Shown here piece by piece: positions 37,737-46,464 of a stretch of DNA of 64,000 nucleotides. The first letter of the stretch is position 1; each line of letters starts with the position of its first letter. Location of the stretch: NCBI GenBank assembly GCA_016703945.1, contig JADJBC010000046.1, forward strand, positions 1 through 64,000, read 5' to 3'. The notes beneath the pieces were generated by a model. It was not told where the DNA came from, made no database searches, and was given only the letters and a program-made list of their open reading frames with translations. The stretch is from Candidatus Aalborgicola danicus (GTDB lineage Bacteria; Pseudomonadota; Gammaproteobacteria; Burkholderiales; Burkholderiaceae_C). Position numbers and translations under genes: made by a program.

Positions 37737-37950
37737 CACCGATACAAATGCTGAAACGGCGCTAAACCGTGCCGAAGCAAGAGTGGTGCTGGCGCGCGAG
37801 GCAGGGGTGCCATTTCAGCCACCGCTGGGCAACGCCTCCGGGGTGGACCCCATCGCCGAATGGTTGAGCCTGATGGAGGTGGTGCAAATGCTGTGCCCCG
37901 TATGGCCCGTGCGCGACAGGCCGATGCAAGGCGACCATTGGAGAATTTGA
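37720..37950 (+). CDS. Small partner protein overlapping the nucleotidyltransferase
   Basis: A 76-residue acidic protein starting at ATG 37720 inside the end of the nucleotidyltransferase gene (17-base overlap). It reads NRAEARVVLAREAGVPFQPP and DPIAEWLSLMEVVQMLCPVW with no signal peptide or known domain. The overlap implies coupled translation and a functional partner of the transferase, possibly its neutraliser; this is inferred from arrangement only. An R element begins two bases past its stop. Confidence 0.6.
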   Translation: MNFSDNTDTNAETALNRAEARVVLAREAGVPFQPPLGNASGVDPIAEWLSLMEVVQMLCPVWPVRDRPMQGDHWRI

Positions 37951-37952
37951 TG

Positions 37953-38018
37953 AAAAAGCCGCGCAGCCCATACGGAATATGCGCAGCATGCTACTGAAAT
38001 CGTAGCATTTTCAACGGA
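37953..38018 (-). repeat. R element copy 2 (downstream of truncated lpdA)
   Basis: AAAAAGCCGCGCAGCCCATACGG followed by the hairpin GCTAC-TGAAATC-GTAGC (37990-38006) and TTTTCAACGG. Same order and spacing as copy 1; loops differ while stems are identical, which suggests selection on the stem. Confidence 0.8.
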
Positions 38019-38027
38019 TTGCCAAGC

Positions 38028-38893
38028 TCATTTCTTACTCGGCGGCACGTCCGTGCAACTGCCGTGGGCATCTCCGCCGCCATGCCAATACTCTCGCCCA
38101 ACGTGGGATGCGGGTGAATCGTCTTGCCGATATCCACTGCATCCGCGCCCATCTCGATGGCCAGGGCAATCTCGCCAATCATGTCGCCCGCATGCGTGCC
38201 GACCATGCCGCCGCCCAGGATCTTGCCGTGGCCATGGGCCTCGGGGGAGTCATCAAACAGCAGCTTGGTGACGCCTTCGTCGCGGCCATTCGCAATGGCG
38301 CGGCCGGATGCGGTCCAGGGGAACAGGCCCTTCTTGACCTTGATGCCCTGCGCCTTGGCCTGGTCTTCGGTGAGGCCCACCCAGGCCACTTCGGGGTCGG
38401 TGTAGGCCACCGATGGAATGACGCGGGCGTTGAAGGCGGAAGCTGCCAGTTCCTTGTTGCCTTGTATTTCACCGGCGATCACTTCCGCTGCCACATGCGC
38501 CTCGTGCACCGCCTTGTGCGCCAGCATGGGCTGGCCGACGATGTCGCCAATGGCGAAGATGTGGGGCACGTTGGTGCGCATCTGGATGTCCACATTGATG
38601 AAACCGCGGTCCGTGACTGCCACGCCGGCCTTGTCGGCGGCGATCTTTTTGCCGTTCGGCGTGCGGCCCACGGCCTGCAGCACCAGGTCGTACACCTGCG
38701 GTGCGGGGGCGGTTCCGCCCTCCTCGGCCGCCGCAAAAGTCACCTCAATGCCTTCGGGAGTGGCCTTGGCGCCCACCGTCTTGGTCTTGAGCATGATGTT
38801 GTCGAAGCGCTTGGCGTTCATCTTCTGCCAGATCTTGACCAGGTCGCGATCGGCGCCCTGCATCAGGCCGTCAATCATTTCCACTACGTCCAG
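38028..38893 (-). pseudogene. Truncated second lpdA copy (fragment D)
   Basis: The C-terminal ~290 codons of dihydrolipoamide dehydrogenase, from MIDGLMQGADRDLVKIWQ through the NAD-binding VGRTPNGKK, FINVDIQMRTNVPHIFAIGD and the dimerisation domain to HPHPTLGESIGMAAE. It lacks the lipoyl domain, the FAD-binding domain and the redox cysteines, so it cannot be active. Near 38078-38086 one base is missing (GAGATGCCC where the intact gene has an extra base). Corrected, the end reads HGSCTDVPPSKK with a stop at 38028. DNA similarity to the intact gene is high throughout, so the duplication is fairly recent or has been kept alike by gene conversion. Confidence 0.88.
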
Positions 38894-38978
38894 GTAAAGG
38901 ACCTGGCCTTTTTTAAAGCTATTGCTTTCTTGCAGTCCATCTTCCCGCATTCCTCTGCGGTATTTGGGTCTTGAGATA

Positions 38979-39776
38979 ATGTGTCCACAATTCACGGAGT
39001 TCATCATCGTTTCGAGACAAGACACAGCGGCATGGGGTGTAAGGCGTTTTCCTATTCCGCCCAGCGCTCTTGCTGTTTGGTTGTTTGATGTCGACGAAGC
39101 CTTGAAGGTACACCCGGCGTATGCGAAGGCGAAAGCCGGGGATTGGCAAAGTGCGCTGACTTTGGTTTCCGATGTGGCGGTTGTGGGCATCCACGCCCAA
39201 CGAGACAAGTTTGGTAGCGATTGCATATTTGTTGCGCCGTTCGCGCGCGAGGCCAGCGGTAACAACGCCATCCCCCAAGTCTTTGCCGAGGTTTGCGGGA
39301 TGGTTTTTGGAGCCTCGACAGATCAAACCATCGTTCAGACGACAAAGGTTTACCATACGGGTGCTGATGCCATGGAGCGTTTGGCGCTGCGACCAGAGTT
39401 TGACGGCGACGTACAACAAAGTAAGCGCTATGTCTTGGTGGACGATGTGACTAGTCTGGGTGGCACATTGGCCGAGTTGGCCAACTACATTCAGTCAAAA
39501 GGCGGTGTTGTCCATGGCGTTTTTGTACTGGTGAATGCCGGTAGATCGAAGTCATTTTCTCCAGACAAACGAACAATCAAAATACTGGAAGCGAGGTATG
39601 GACATGAACTCATCGAAATCTTTGGCATCGCAGTCAATGCCCTCACTGCCAACGAGGCCCGCTACCTTGTCGGATTCCGCACGGCTGACGAAATTAGAAA
39701 TCGACTCGCTAAGGCAAAGCAAGAAATTGATCTCCGCTTACGTTCAAAAGGAATTCCAAGCATCTTTGGGGGCTAA
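38979..39776 (+). CDS. Phosphoribosyltransferase-fold protein
   Basis: A protein of about 265 residues with a PRPP-binding loop VLVDDVTSLGGTLAELANYI and a preceding hood region. The C-terminal LTANEARYLVGFRTADEIRN confirms the frame to the end. The fold covers nucleotide-salvage enzymes and, in defence islands, effector enzymes; which applies is unknown. Its position between a truncated lpdA and the Wadjet operon favours an accessory role. ATG 38979 is my choice of start because upstream sequence belongs to the lpdA junction; a later start is possible. The gene points toward the convergent jetD, with ~80 bases between stops. Confidence 0.7.
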   Translation: MCPQFTEFIIVSRQDTAAWGVRRFPIPPSALAVWLFDVDEALKVHPAYAKAKAGDWQSALTLVSDVAVVGIHAQRDKFGSDCIFVAPFAREASGNNAIPQVFAEVCGMVFGASTDQTIVQTTKVYHTGADAMERLALRPEFDGDVQQSKRYVLVDDVTSLGGTLAELANYIQSKGGVVHGVFVLVNAGRSKSFSPDKRTIKILEARYGHELIEIFGIAVNALTANEARYLVGFRTADEIRNRLAKAKQEIDLRLRSKGIPSIFGG

Positions 39777-39858
39777 GCTGGCGTTGTTGAAGCAGCAAGC
39801 CACTTGATTATGCTGCCCTCGCAGGTTTGAAATCCACGCCTGTCCAGTTATGCGTACC

Positions 39859-41052
39859 CTACAGCCATCCCTCTTGCTCGGCCTTGGTACCCGACGACAG
39901 CAGGTAGTCGCGCAACGTTGCCAGGTCTGCTGGTAGCCCGGTGGTGACCTGCAATTCCACCAAAACCCGTCGGTCGTAGTCATTCAAAGGCAGTGTGATC
40001 CCCGAGCGCCAGGTATCCGGATCCATATGACGGGTCTGCCATGGCATGCCCGCTCCGTCCCACACCGCGCCGGCTGTCAGCGCGATTTGAATGCCTGCGG
40101 GGTCAGGGTCGCAGCTGATGACGGCAGGCGCAGGAGCTGCGGTCAACAACCAGCGCATGGCCTGTAGCCATGCATTACTGGGGCGACCAGGCAGCCACAC
40201 CAGGCATTGCCCCTCTGGCAATTGGGTCGCTTGGCGTTCGAAGCTGGCGCGATTTTCAATCAGCCAATATACCTTGGGAGCAAGAGCCACCTGCATGAAT
40301 GCGCCAAAATTACGACACGGCAGACCTACAAAACCAAATTGACCCAATGGCAGTAGTACCCCTTGCACTGAGGTACTCGAACACAGCGCAATGCTGCCAG
40401 CCAACCAGATCAGCGGCTCAAAGCGGCCAACCCCCAGTGTCTCCAGTGGCGTGGTGCTTTCCAGCCAATCCCACTCGGTACTGGTGATCGCCTTGGTGTG
40501 CCCCCGGGCCGCCAGCGCAAAGTCCTGGCGCATGCCTTGGCGCTGGGCTTGCTGCCACAAGGCCAGTGCCTGCAGCAATTCGGCACGTGCCGCCTTGCTG
40601 GACGATGGCAGCGCGTCGTTCAACACACTGTGCACCGCTGCCGAGAGCCAAGGATGGGCTTGGGCCAGCGACTGCAGTTGGATGCCCAAATTTTTTTTCT
40701 CGGCGTCACGCTGCGTGCGTGTCGGCAAGCCCGCAAGCGACTGCAGGCTCTCCAGGTCCGTCCACACCACACGCCAAGGCCACCACTGGCCATGGCGAAA
40801 CTCCTCTTTGAGCGCCACTGCCCCACACAGCAGCAGAGCTTGCACCAGCGTATCAGCGACCTCAAGGTGGCTGCTGCCCGCCACCTGCAGTAGGCTTTGC
40901 CACTTGCGCTCCTGGGCTTCAGATTTGAGCCACTTCAACAGCACGGCCTGCTGCGCGCCACTCAGTGCGGGCAACGCCGTCAAGGGTACATGCAACTGGC
41001 GCGCGCGCTTGCCCCTGGCTCCCGGTGTGGTTTGAATAGTCGGCTGCACCAT
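39859..41052 (-). CDS. jetD: Wadjet nuclease subunit JetD (MksG-like)
   Basis: Toprim-domain nuclease subunit of a Wadjet system, which cuts circular DNA after extrusion by the condensin complex. The 397-residue protein has an N-terminal ~200-residue helical arm and a C-terminal Toprim part: the acidic YWLIENRASFERQ, then CLVWLPGRPSNAWLQ, then the DxD in VISCDPDPAGIQIAL. It is the last of four minus-strand genes, 15 bases after jetC, with the same order (A, B, C, D) as characterised systems. The catalytic acidic residues are present, so cleavage activity is expected. The assignment rests on operon position plus the Toprim motifs. Confidence 0.85.
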   Translation of the reverse strand: MVQPTIQTTPGARGKRARQLHVPLTALPALSGAQQAVLLKWLKSEAQERKWQSLLQVAGSSHLEVADTLVQALLLCGAVALKEEFRHGQWWPWRVVWTDLESLQSLAGLPTRTQRDAEKKNLGIQLQSLAQAHPWLSAAVHSVLNDALPSSSKAARAELLQALALWQQAQRQGMRQDFALAARGHTKAITSTEWDWLESTTPLETLGVGRFEPLIWLAGSIALCSSTSVQGVLLPLGQFGFVGLPCRNFGAFMQVALAPKVYWLIENRASFERQATQLPEGQCLVWLPGRPSNAWLQAMRWLLTAAPAPAVISCDPDPAGIQIALTAGAVWDGAGMPWQTRHMDPDTWRSGITLPLNDYDRRVLVELQVTTGLPADLATLRDYLLSSGTKAEQEGWL

Positions 41053-41067
41053 GGCTGTAGGCCACCG

Positions 41068-43895
41068 CTACGTCGCCAAACCCGGCGCACCCCTACGCTT
41101 GGCAACGGCGATGGGAGGCGCCCAGCGGCTATCACGGGGCTTCTTGCTAGTAACCAAGGTTATCTCTGCAGGCTCAAACACTTCGAGGTTATGGGTGATC
41201 GGGGTGGTGAGCACGTATTGCGCCTGGGTGGAGCGCAAAAAGTGGCCCACCAACTGAATGTTGCGCACATCGAGGTGGGCAAAGGGCTCGTCGATGAACA
41301 CAAAGCCGCCGGAGGCGCTGTCTTCGTCCTTGAGCAGGCCCACCAGCAAAATCAAGGATTTGATAACTTGTTGGCCACCAGAGGCCTCGCCATCATTCAA
41401 GCCTATGCTGCCTTTGCCGTCGAAATTGAAGTTCACCCGCAGTCCGGCCTGGGCCAGCACGGTGTCGTCATTTTCCAGAGACGGCAGCTCGGCAGCCACT
41501 TCAACCCCGGCCAATGCCCCCAGTTCCTGGATGTTGTTGCGGTAGCGGCGCACCGTGCTGCGCAGCACTTCGATATAGCTTTCGCGCGCATTGAGCACTG
41601 CAGTGGCGGCTTGCGCGTTTTTGACCTTGTGGTCGTCCAGGCTGTACCCCTGCTCACGCACTGTAGCTTCCATGCGGCGATAGCGTTCTTCCACCGTGCT
41701 GTCTTTTTCCCATGTGTCCTGGGCTAGGTCAACTTCCACCGCATCCAGACGCAATTTGGCCTGGGTGTCATTGCTGTACTTGGCCACCAGCGCGTCCAAT
41801 ACCTCGGGCGTGCGCCAGCTAGCGGGGATTTGGCGACGGCGATGTTGCGAGGCATCCACGTCGGCGGTGATCTGCTGGCGCCGCTGCGCTAGCTCAGTAG
41901 CTAAGCGATCTGCTTCGGCAATGCGTTTGCGTAGTGCAGCCTCCTCATTTCGGTATAAGGAATCGGCGCTTTGGTAGCCGCCTTTTGCGATGCCATAGTC
42001 GCGATCAAGGGTTTGCCAGCGCAGGGCCGCTGCAATACGCGCCTGCTTGGCAGCTGGTAGCGCCTGACGTGCAGCGAAAAATTCGTCACTCCGACGGGCC
42101 AGCTCCTGTGCAGCGCTGTAACCGGCCAGGGCTTGCTTACAGTCTTCTATCTGGCGCTTTACGGTAATCAGGGCCAGGGTGGCTGGGCCTAGTTCATCGT
42201 CCAAGCGACGCAGGTCGCGCTCCAGGGCGTCACGCAGGGCTTGCAAGGCAGCAGCACCGAACTGGTGTTCACGGGGCTGCACCCACACCGAGCGCGCACC
42301 GCGCCCATCAAAGGTGTAGGCCTGCGGGGTGATCCAGTTGCCACTGGTCTGCCGCCCGGCTGCCGGATCGTCCACACAGCGCAGGTTTTGCAACTGTTGT
42401 ATCAGCCAGCGCGGCAACTTGGAATCAAATTGCACCTGGGCCAGCAGGCTGTGCGGTTCCGCTGCGGGCACGACCTCGCCAGGGGCCACGATGTAATGGC
42501 GGTAGCGCTCTGCAGAGGCGATACCGTCGGCCTTGTCCAAATCACCAATCCTGTCCAGCATCACTATCCAGCGCAACGGCCGTAACACGCCTTCTACTGC
42601 CGCACGCCAGTGCTCGTTCTTGACTTCCACCACCTCGGCCAGAAAACGATGCCCCACACCAGCGGCTTGCAGGCGCAGGCGCAGGCAGCGGGCATCCTCC
42701 GTAGAGGGAGGAGACTTTTTGCCCTCTAGCCCCGATAGAACCTCCCCCGCGTCCTTCTTTTTTTGCAGCAAATCGTTGTGCTTTTCCTGTTTGACAACTT
42801 CCTGCACACGCAGTTCGTTCAAGTGTTGGTTGAGTGCATCGGCATCACTTTCCTTATCTACAAGGGCCAGTAGCTCAGCTTCGCGCTTGGTTAAAGCCTC
42901 CAATGGCGATTCATTGCGACTGGCCTTATTCAGAGACTCGTGCGCTTCATCTCGTTCTTTCAGCAAACGGTCCTCTTCAGCCCCGGCCGTACTGCGCGCA
43001 TCCAACAAGGTCAACAGCTCCGCATTCTTTTGCGCTCGCTCGGCCTTGGACTGTGCGACTTGAAGGCGCTGGCGGCGGTGCTCGCGACTGCGCTCGGCGA
43101 GCTTGGTCCGCTGGCCGTGCCACACCAGCACCGGTAGCACCTCGGTGGCCAGCCGCTCACGCTCTTGCACCTTGTTTTGCCAGCTTTGGTAGTTGGCAAC
43201 CTTGTTTTGCAGCTCGGATAATTGGGTTTTGCTGTGGTCCAGCTCTTTTTCCGCCTGTTGCATTTCGCGGGTAAGCTGTTGCTGGTGTTCACGGGCAGTG
43301 TCGTAGTGATTGAGAACCTCTTGGTCTCCAAACACGTCAAACACCAAGCGCAAGAGCTCTCGCGGGCTGTATTCACACAGGCGGTCCGTCTGGCCCTGTT
43401 CCAGCGAGAGCACCTTGGCTATGGCAGGAGAAAGTCCTGCGTCAGCCAGCATGCGACTCCAAGCCTCCACGCCCATGACTTGCAGCTCTTTGTCGGGGCG
43501 CTCACCCAACTGCTCAATACTGACATCCCCTTCCACAACCATATATAGCGCCGCTGCCAGTCACCGCCATTGCGGTCAATGCGGCAGGCCAGTGTCACCT
43601 GGTCGCTGTAGAGCAAACGCCGCGCAAAGGGACGGCTGGAGCTTTGCCGCGTGTGCGGTTTGTTGTCCACGACGGCGCGCAGCCACGCCACTTTGGCACC
43701 GGCATGGCGGGCGTAGGTCTTGAAGTCACGCGGCTGCGAGCACTTCAGGCCCAACAGCGTACGCATGGCATCAAGCAGTGTGGTTTTGCCCGAGCCGTTA
43801 GGGCCGGCAATGGTGATGATGGACGCATCCAGCGGCAGACTCACACGCTGGCAGTAGTCCCAATGGACGAGTTCTAGGGTTTGCAGGTGAAACAT
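41068..43895 (-). CDS. jetC: Wadjet SMC-like ATPase JetC (MksB-like), one frameshift
   Basis: Motor subunit of the condensin-like complex, ~940 residues. Walker A ITIAGPNGSGKTTLLDAMR lies near residue 30 under the ATG at 43895. A long coiled coil (~190-400 and ~540-720) surrounds a hinge-like region (FLAEVVEVKNEHWRAAVEGV). The C-terminal head has the signature GEASGGQQVIKSLILLVGL and Walker B GGFVFIDEPFAHLD. The first ~115 codons are in another frame, which meets the rest near 43535-43550 at a TATATAT stretch (RRYMVVEGDVSIEQL when restored). A dinucleotide-tract indel is probable. It follows jetB by 8 bases. All ATPase elements are intact when corrected. Confidence 0.9.
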
Positions 43896-43903
43896 ACGAG
43901 CGC

Positions 43904-44617
43904 TTAATTGGTATCGGCAGCAGGGGTAGTGGGTGCCACAGGGATATGGGCTGCGGGGGTGTTCGCCTGGTCACGCTGGGCCTGCTCGCGGGTCAGTACG
44001 TCAGCCAGCGCGCCATTGAGAATGCGCGGGGCCAGCACGTCGTAGTCCAGCAGCACATCAAGCAGCGGCCCCTCAAGAATGTCGTCTTGTTTGCGCGCAA
44101 TGAAGCCATGTCGCTCCAGCAGCTTGAGGTTGGTGTCGAGCCGGGTTTTTTTGCCTAGTTGGTTGCCATAGTCTTCCAGCAGGGCTTTGTAGGACAGAAC
44201 CGGGCTTACGCTGCGTGCGGTGGGTAGCGGCTTGGCACCGGCAAACATGTCGTTTTGTGGAACTTCGGGCGCCACGCGGCTGGCCTGTCGCTCTCGCTTG
44301 GGCAATACGATCAGCGACCACACCACCACCAGCAGGGAAACGGCATCACGCGGCAAGTCAAGGTTGTTGTTCGCATCCAGCCCCGCCTCACCCAGCACAC
44401 GGGTAGCTGGCGCCGGCAGTAATGTGAGCGTGACGTGGTCAGCATAAACATTGTCCATCCAGCGCAAGCCAACCTGGGCCAAGCGCTGTTCCACGGCCAA
44501 AAACAATTCGGCATCGGCCAGTGCCTGTTTGACACGGGGGTGGGTCCGGGGCAGGTATTTGCGCGTCAGCAGTTCAGCAATCAGGTGTGCGGCTTCGTCA
44601 GCAGTGTTGGTCATCAT
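43904..44617 (-). CDS. jetB: Wadjet kite subunit JetB (MksE-like)
   Basis: A 237-residue protein taking the place of the kite/MksE subunit, a winged-helix dimer that binds the kleisin. It is mostly helical (AAHLIAELLTRKYLPRTHPR), with winged-helix-like segments LSYKALLEDYGNQLGKKTR and NLKLLERHGFIARKQDD near 155-195, and a Thr/Pro/Ala tail. The start is the first of two ATG (44617); its codon overlaps the jetA stop, so translation is coupled. Sequence alone would give only a weak family call; operon order between the kleisin and SMC genes makes it convincing. Confidence 0.83.
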   Translation of the reverse strand: MMTNTADEAAHLIAELLTRKYLPRTHPRVKQALADAELFLAVEQRLAQVGLRWMDNVYADHVTLTLLPAPATRVLGEAGLDANNNLDLPRDAVSLLVVVWSLIVLPKRERQASRVAPEVPQNDMFAGAKPLPTARSVSPVLSYKALLEDYGNQLGKKTRLDTNLKLLERHGFIARKQDDILEGPLLDVLLDYDVLAPRILNGALADVLTREQAQRDQANTPAAHIPVAPTTPAADTN

Positions 44618-45966
44618 GGTTGTGTCGGGGTGGTGGCGCTGGAATGCTCCAGCTGACCACTGCTCAAATGGGTAATGGCCGGGTGCTCCAGCGCGGTCAA
44701 ATCGGTGTGCCATTGCACGCGCCAGGGCTGGCGTGCCAACGCGCCAGTGGCACCGGGCAAGTCTTGCGCCTGGGCATCGCCCAGCAACGGCAATAGTTGC
44801 GCCTTGTAGGCGACTTGGGCGTAGCGTGCAACCACACCACCGACATCGGCCAGCAGGGCCGCGTGCACAGGGTAGTGCGTTGCGGTGTTGCCGCCGGTTG
44901 TTTCGCTGGCATGGTCCAGGCCCCATTGCGCCAGCAGGCTGGAAAGCGCGCCAAGCTCTTGCGGCAGCGCCACCGCTGAGAGGTCTCCCACAGGGGCTGC
45001 CTGCGCCGCAGGCAGCGGCTCGTCGCGCAATGCTCCGGGGCGGTCGCGCTCAAACTCTGCCTCGGTGACATCTAGCATTTCATGCGGCGCGAGCACGGCT
45101 AGCGCAACCGGGCTATGCAATGCGCTTTTGCTGAGTTGATCCAACTGCGGTTGGGTTTGCAGCCAGCGTTTGACATCGGTACTGGTAATGCCGGTAGTGC
45201 CCAAGGTGACGCGCTGGCGGTCCACCTGCTGCAGGGCGCGATTGAACTGGCTGGCCATGGCCAGCAAACGCGACTGCGCCAAACCTAATGCACGCGCCGC
45301 CTGTTCCAACGCACGTTCGCCACGCGCATTGCTGATGATCGTGGTAATAGCGCTGGATGCCCGGTCAATCAAACGTGCTGCACGGTCGTACCGCTTGCGT
45401 GCCTCGCGCAGGCGAAACTCCGAACCACTGGCAATGGCATCGGAAAACTCGTGGTGCAAGCGAACCAACTGGGCCTGCAGCATGTGTACCTGGTTGCCCT
45501 GCAACGTGCCCAACTGGTCGGCCCCAACGACCTGACTCAACAACCCCGCTAGTTCATCCTCCACGGGTTGTGCCAGACTGGCCAGCAAGGCCGAAACCTG
45601 TTGCGCCAGCGGTGTCAAACCATACTGGCGCTGCGATTCGTCCCAGCTCAGCAAGGAGGCGTCACGAAAGCGCTTGATCACTGCGTCAGCGGCTTCGGGC
45701 CGCAAGGCGTAATACAGACTACCAAGCTCCTCGCGGCTCAAAAACGCCTTGCCCTGCCCCACCAAGGTCAACAAGGCCCACAAGCGCAATCGCGCCAATG
45801 CACTGGTGCCCTGGAACAACAGGCGCACCGCGTCCAACAGCGCGCCATTGCTCTCCAGCTGCCAGGCCACAGCGGAGTCGGCCACTGCGTCTGGATCATG
45901 GAAATAGTCGGCAAAGGTCGTTTCCGCCTCCGATTGCGGCGGGTTCTTGAAGGGGTCTTCCTGCAT
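44614..45966 (-). CDS. jetA: Wadjet kleisin subunit JetA (MksF-like)
   Basis: A 450-residue kleisin-type subunit that bridges the SMC heads. ATG 45966 (MQEDPFKNPPQSEAE) gives the family length. There is an N-terminal winged-helix-rich part (LLDAVRLLFQGTSALARLRL, FLSREELGSLYYALRPEAAD), a long helical middle with coiled-coil character (~190-280, SRLLAMASQFNRALQQVDRQ) and a C-terminal winged-helix region. It is the first gene of jetABCD. Upstream (45967-46116) there is no gene, so the promoter should lie there. The operon ends only ~150 bases from an R element and the DUF3079/lpdA junction. Confidence 0.85.
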   Translation of the reverse strand: MQEDPFKNPPQSEAETTFADYFHDPDAVADSAVAWQLESNGALLDAVRLLFQGTSALARLRLWALLTLVGQGKAFLSREELGSLYYALRPEAADAVIKRFRDASLLSWDESQRQYGLTPLAQQVSALLASLAQPVEDELAGLLSQVVGADQLGTLQGNQVHMLQAQLVRLHHEFSDAIASGSEFRLREARKRYDRAARLIDRASSAITTIISNARGERALEQAARALGLAQSRLLAMASQFNRALQQVDRQRVTLGTTGITSTDVKRWLQTQPQLDQLSKSALHSPVALAVLAPHEMLDVTEAEFERDRPGALRDEPLPAAQAAPVGDLSAVALPQELGALSSLLAQWGLDHASETTGGNTATHYPVHAALLADVGGVVARYAQVAYKAQLLPLLGDAQAQDLPGATGALARQPWRVQWHTDLTALEHPAITHLSSGQLEHSSATTPTQP

Positions 45967-46116
45967 GGTCAGGCGTGATAGGCCACAGAGGGTGGACGAT
46001 GTGTATGAGGCATGAGCCGGAATGATAGGGCTTGTGAGAGTACGGCAGCCTGATGCACGCATCTTTCTCAAAACCGAAAAACCTGACCGCAGCCTCCCAA
46101 CACCCTCGACTTGGAA

Positions 46117-46178
46117 TAAAAAGGCCACGCTGCCCTCACGGAATCTTTGCGACTAGCTACTGAGTTTGTAGCGTTCTT
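46117..46178 (-). repeat. R element copy 3
   Basis: AAAAAGGCCACGCTGCCC, CACGGAATC and the hairpin GCTAC-TGAGTTT-GTAGC (46156-46172). It is more divergent than copies 1 and 2 but has the same parts in the same order, again directly beyond an lpdA 3' tail (46197-46243). Confidence 0.7.
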
Positions 46179-46193
46179 GTTGGCTTCCCGGTG

Positions 46194-46436
46194 TTACCCG
46201 TGCGCCAGTGGCACGTCCGTACAACTGCCATGTGCCACTTCCGCCGCGACTTCTGATTCACCCATGGGTGCGTCCGCCGCCCCGCCCCACTCCTGCCACC
46301 CCTCGCCAAACAGCTCCACCGGATGCATGGTGCGGTCCGAGCCGTTGCCGCAACGCATGTCCTTGGCCGCGCAGAACAGGTCACAACCCCAGCACACCCG
46401 CTCCGGGTTCGCGGGGTTGATGGGGAATTTCCTGCT
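46194..46436 (-). CDS. DUF3079 protein with an lpdA-derived C-terminal tail
   Basis: Small protein whose core matches the DUF3079 family: FPINPANPERVCWGCDLFC, then MRCGNGSDRTMHPVELFGEG and WQEWGG, with four cysteines that may hold a metal. Family members as I recall them end soon after this point. Here about 25 further residues follow (MGESEVAAEVAHGSCTDVPL) that copy the C-terminus of dihydrolipoamide dehydrogenase, giving a short fusion with a stop at 46194. No normal start codon can be placed in front of KFPINP; the frame is open into the lpdA sequence upstream, so the start may be non-ATG or hidden by an indel. It lies 28 bases beyond the lpdA stop on the same strand. Confidence 0.75.
   Translation of the reverse strand, partial: SRKFPINPANPERVCWGCDLFCAAKDMRCGNGSDRTMHPVELFGEGWQEWGGAADAPMGESEVAAEVAHGSCTDVPLAHG
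46197..46243 (-). repeat. Duplicated lpdA 3' tail (fragment F)
   Basis: GCCAGTGGCACGTCCGTACA and following bases repeat the last ~45 bases of the intact lpdA (46468-46520). Together the two tails bracket the DUF3079 gene like direct repeats. Confidence 0.75.
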
Positions 46437-46464
46437 CGTATGGCTCCGGGCAAATAGCGCCGGC

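Noticed and set aside
39535..39807. A 90-codon frame overlapping the end of the phosphoribosyltransferase gene in another frame
   Set aside because: Its LTKLEIDSLRQ part looks protein-like, but the phosphoribosyltransferase frame has a better conserved end (LTANEARYLVGFRTADEIRN) over the same bases.
37953..46178. R elements as terminal inverted repeats of an insertion sequence
   Set aside because: They are direct, not inverted, repeats and no transposase lies between them.
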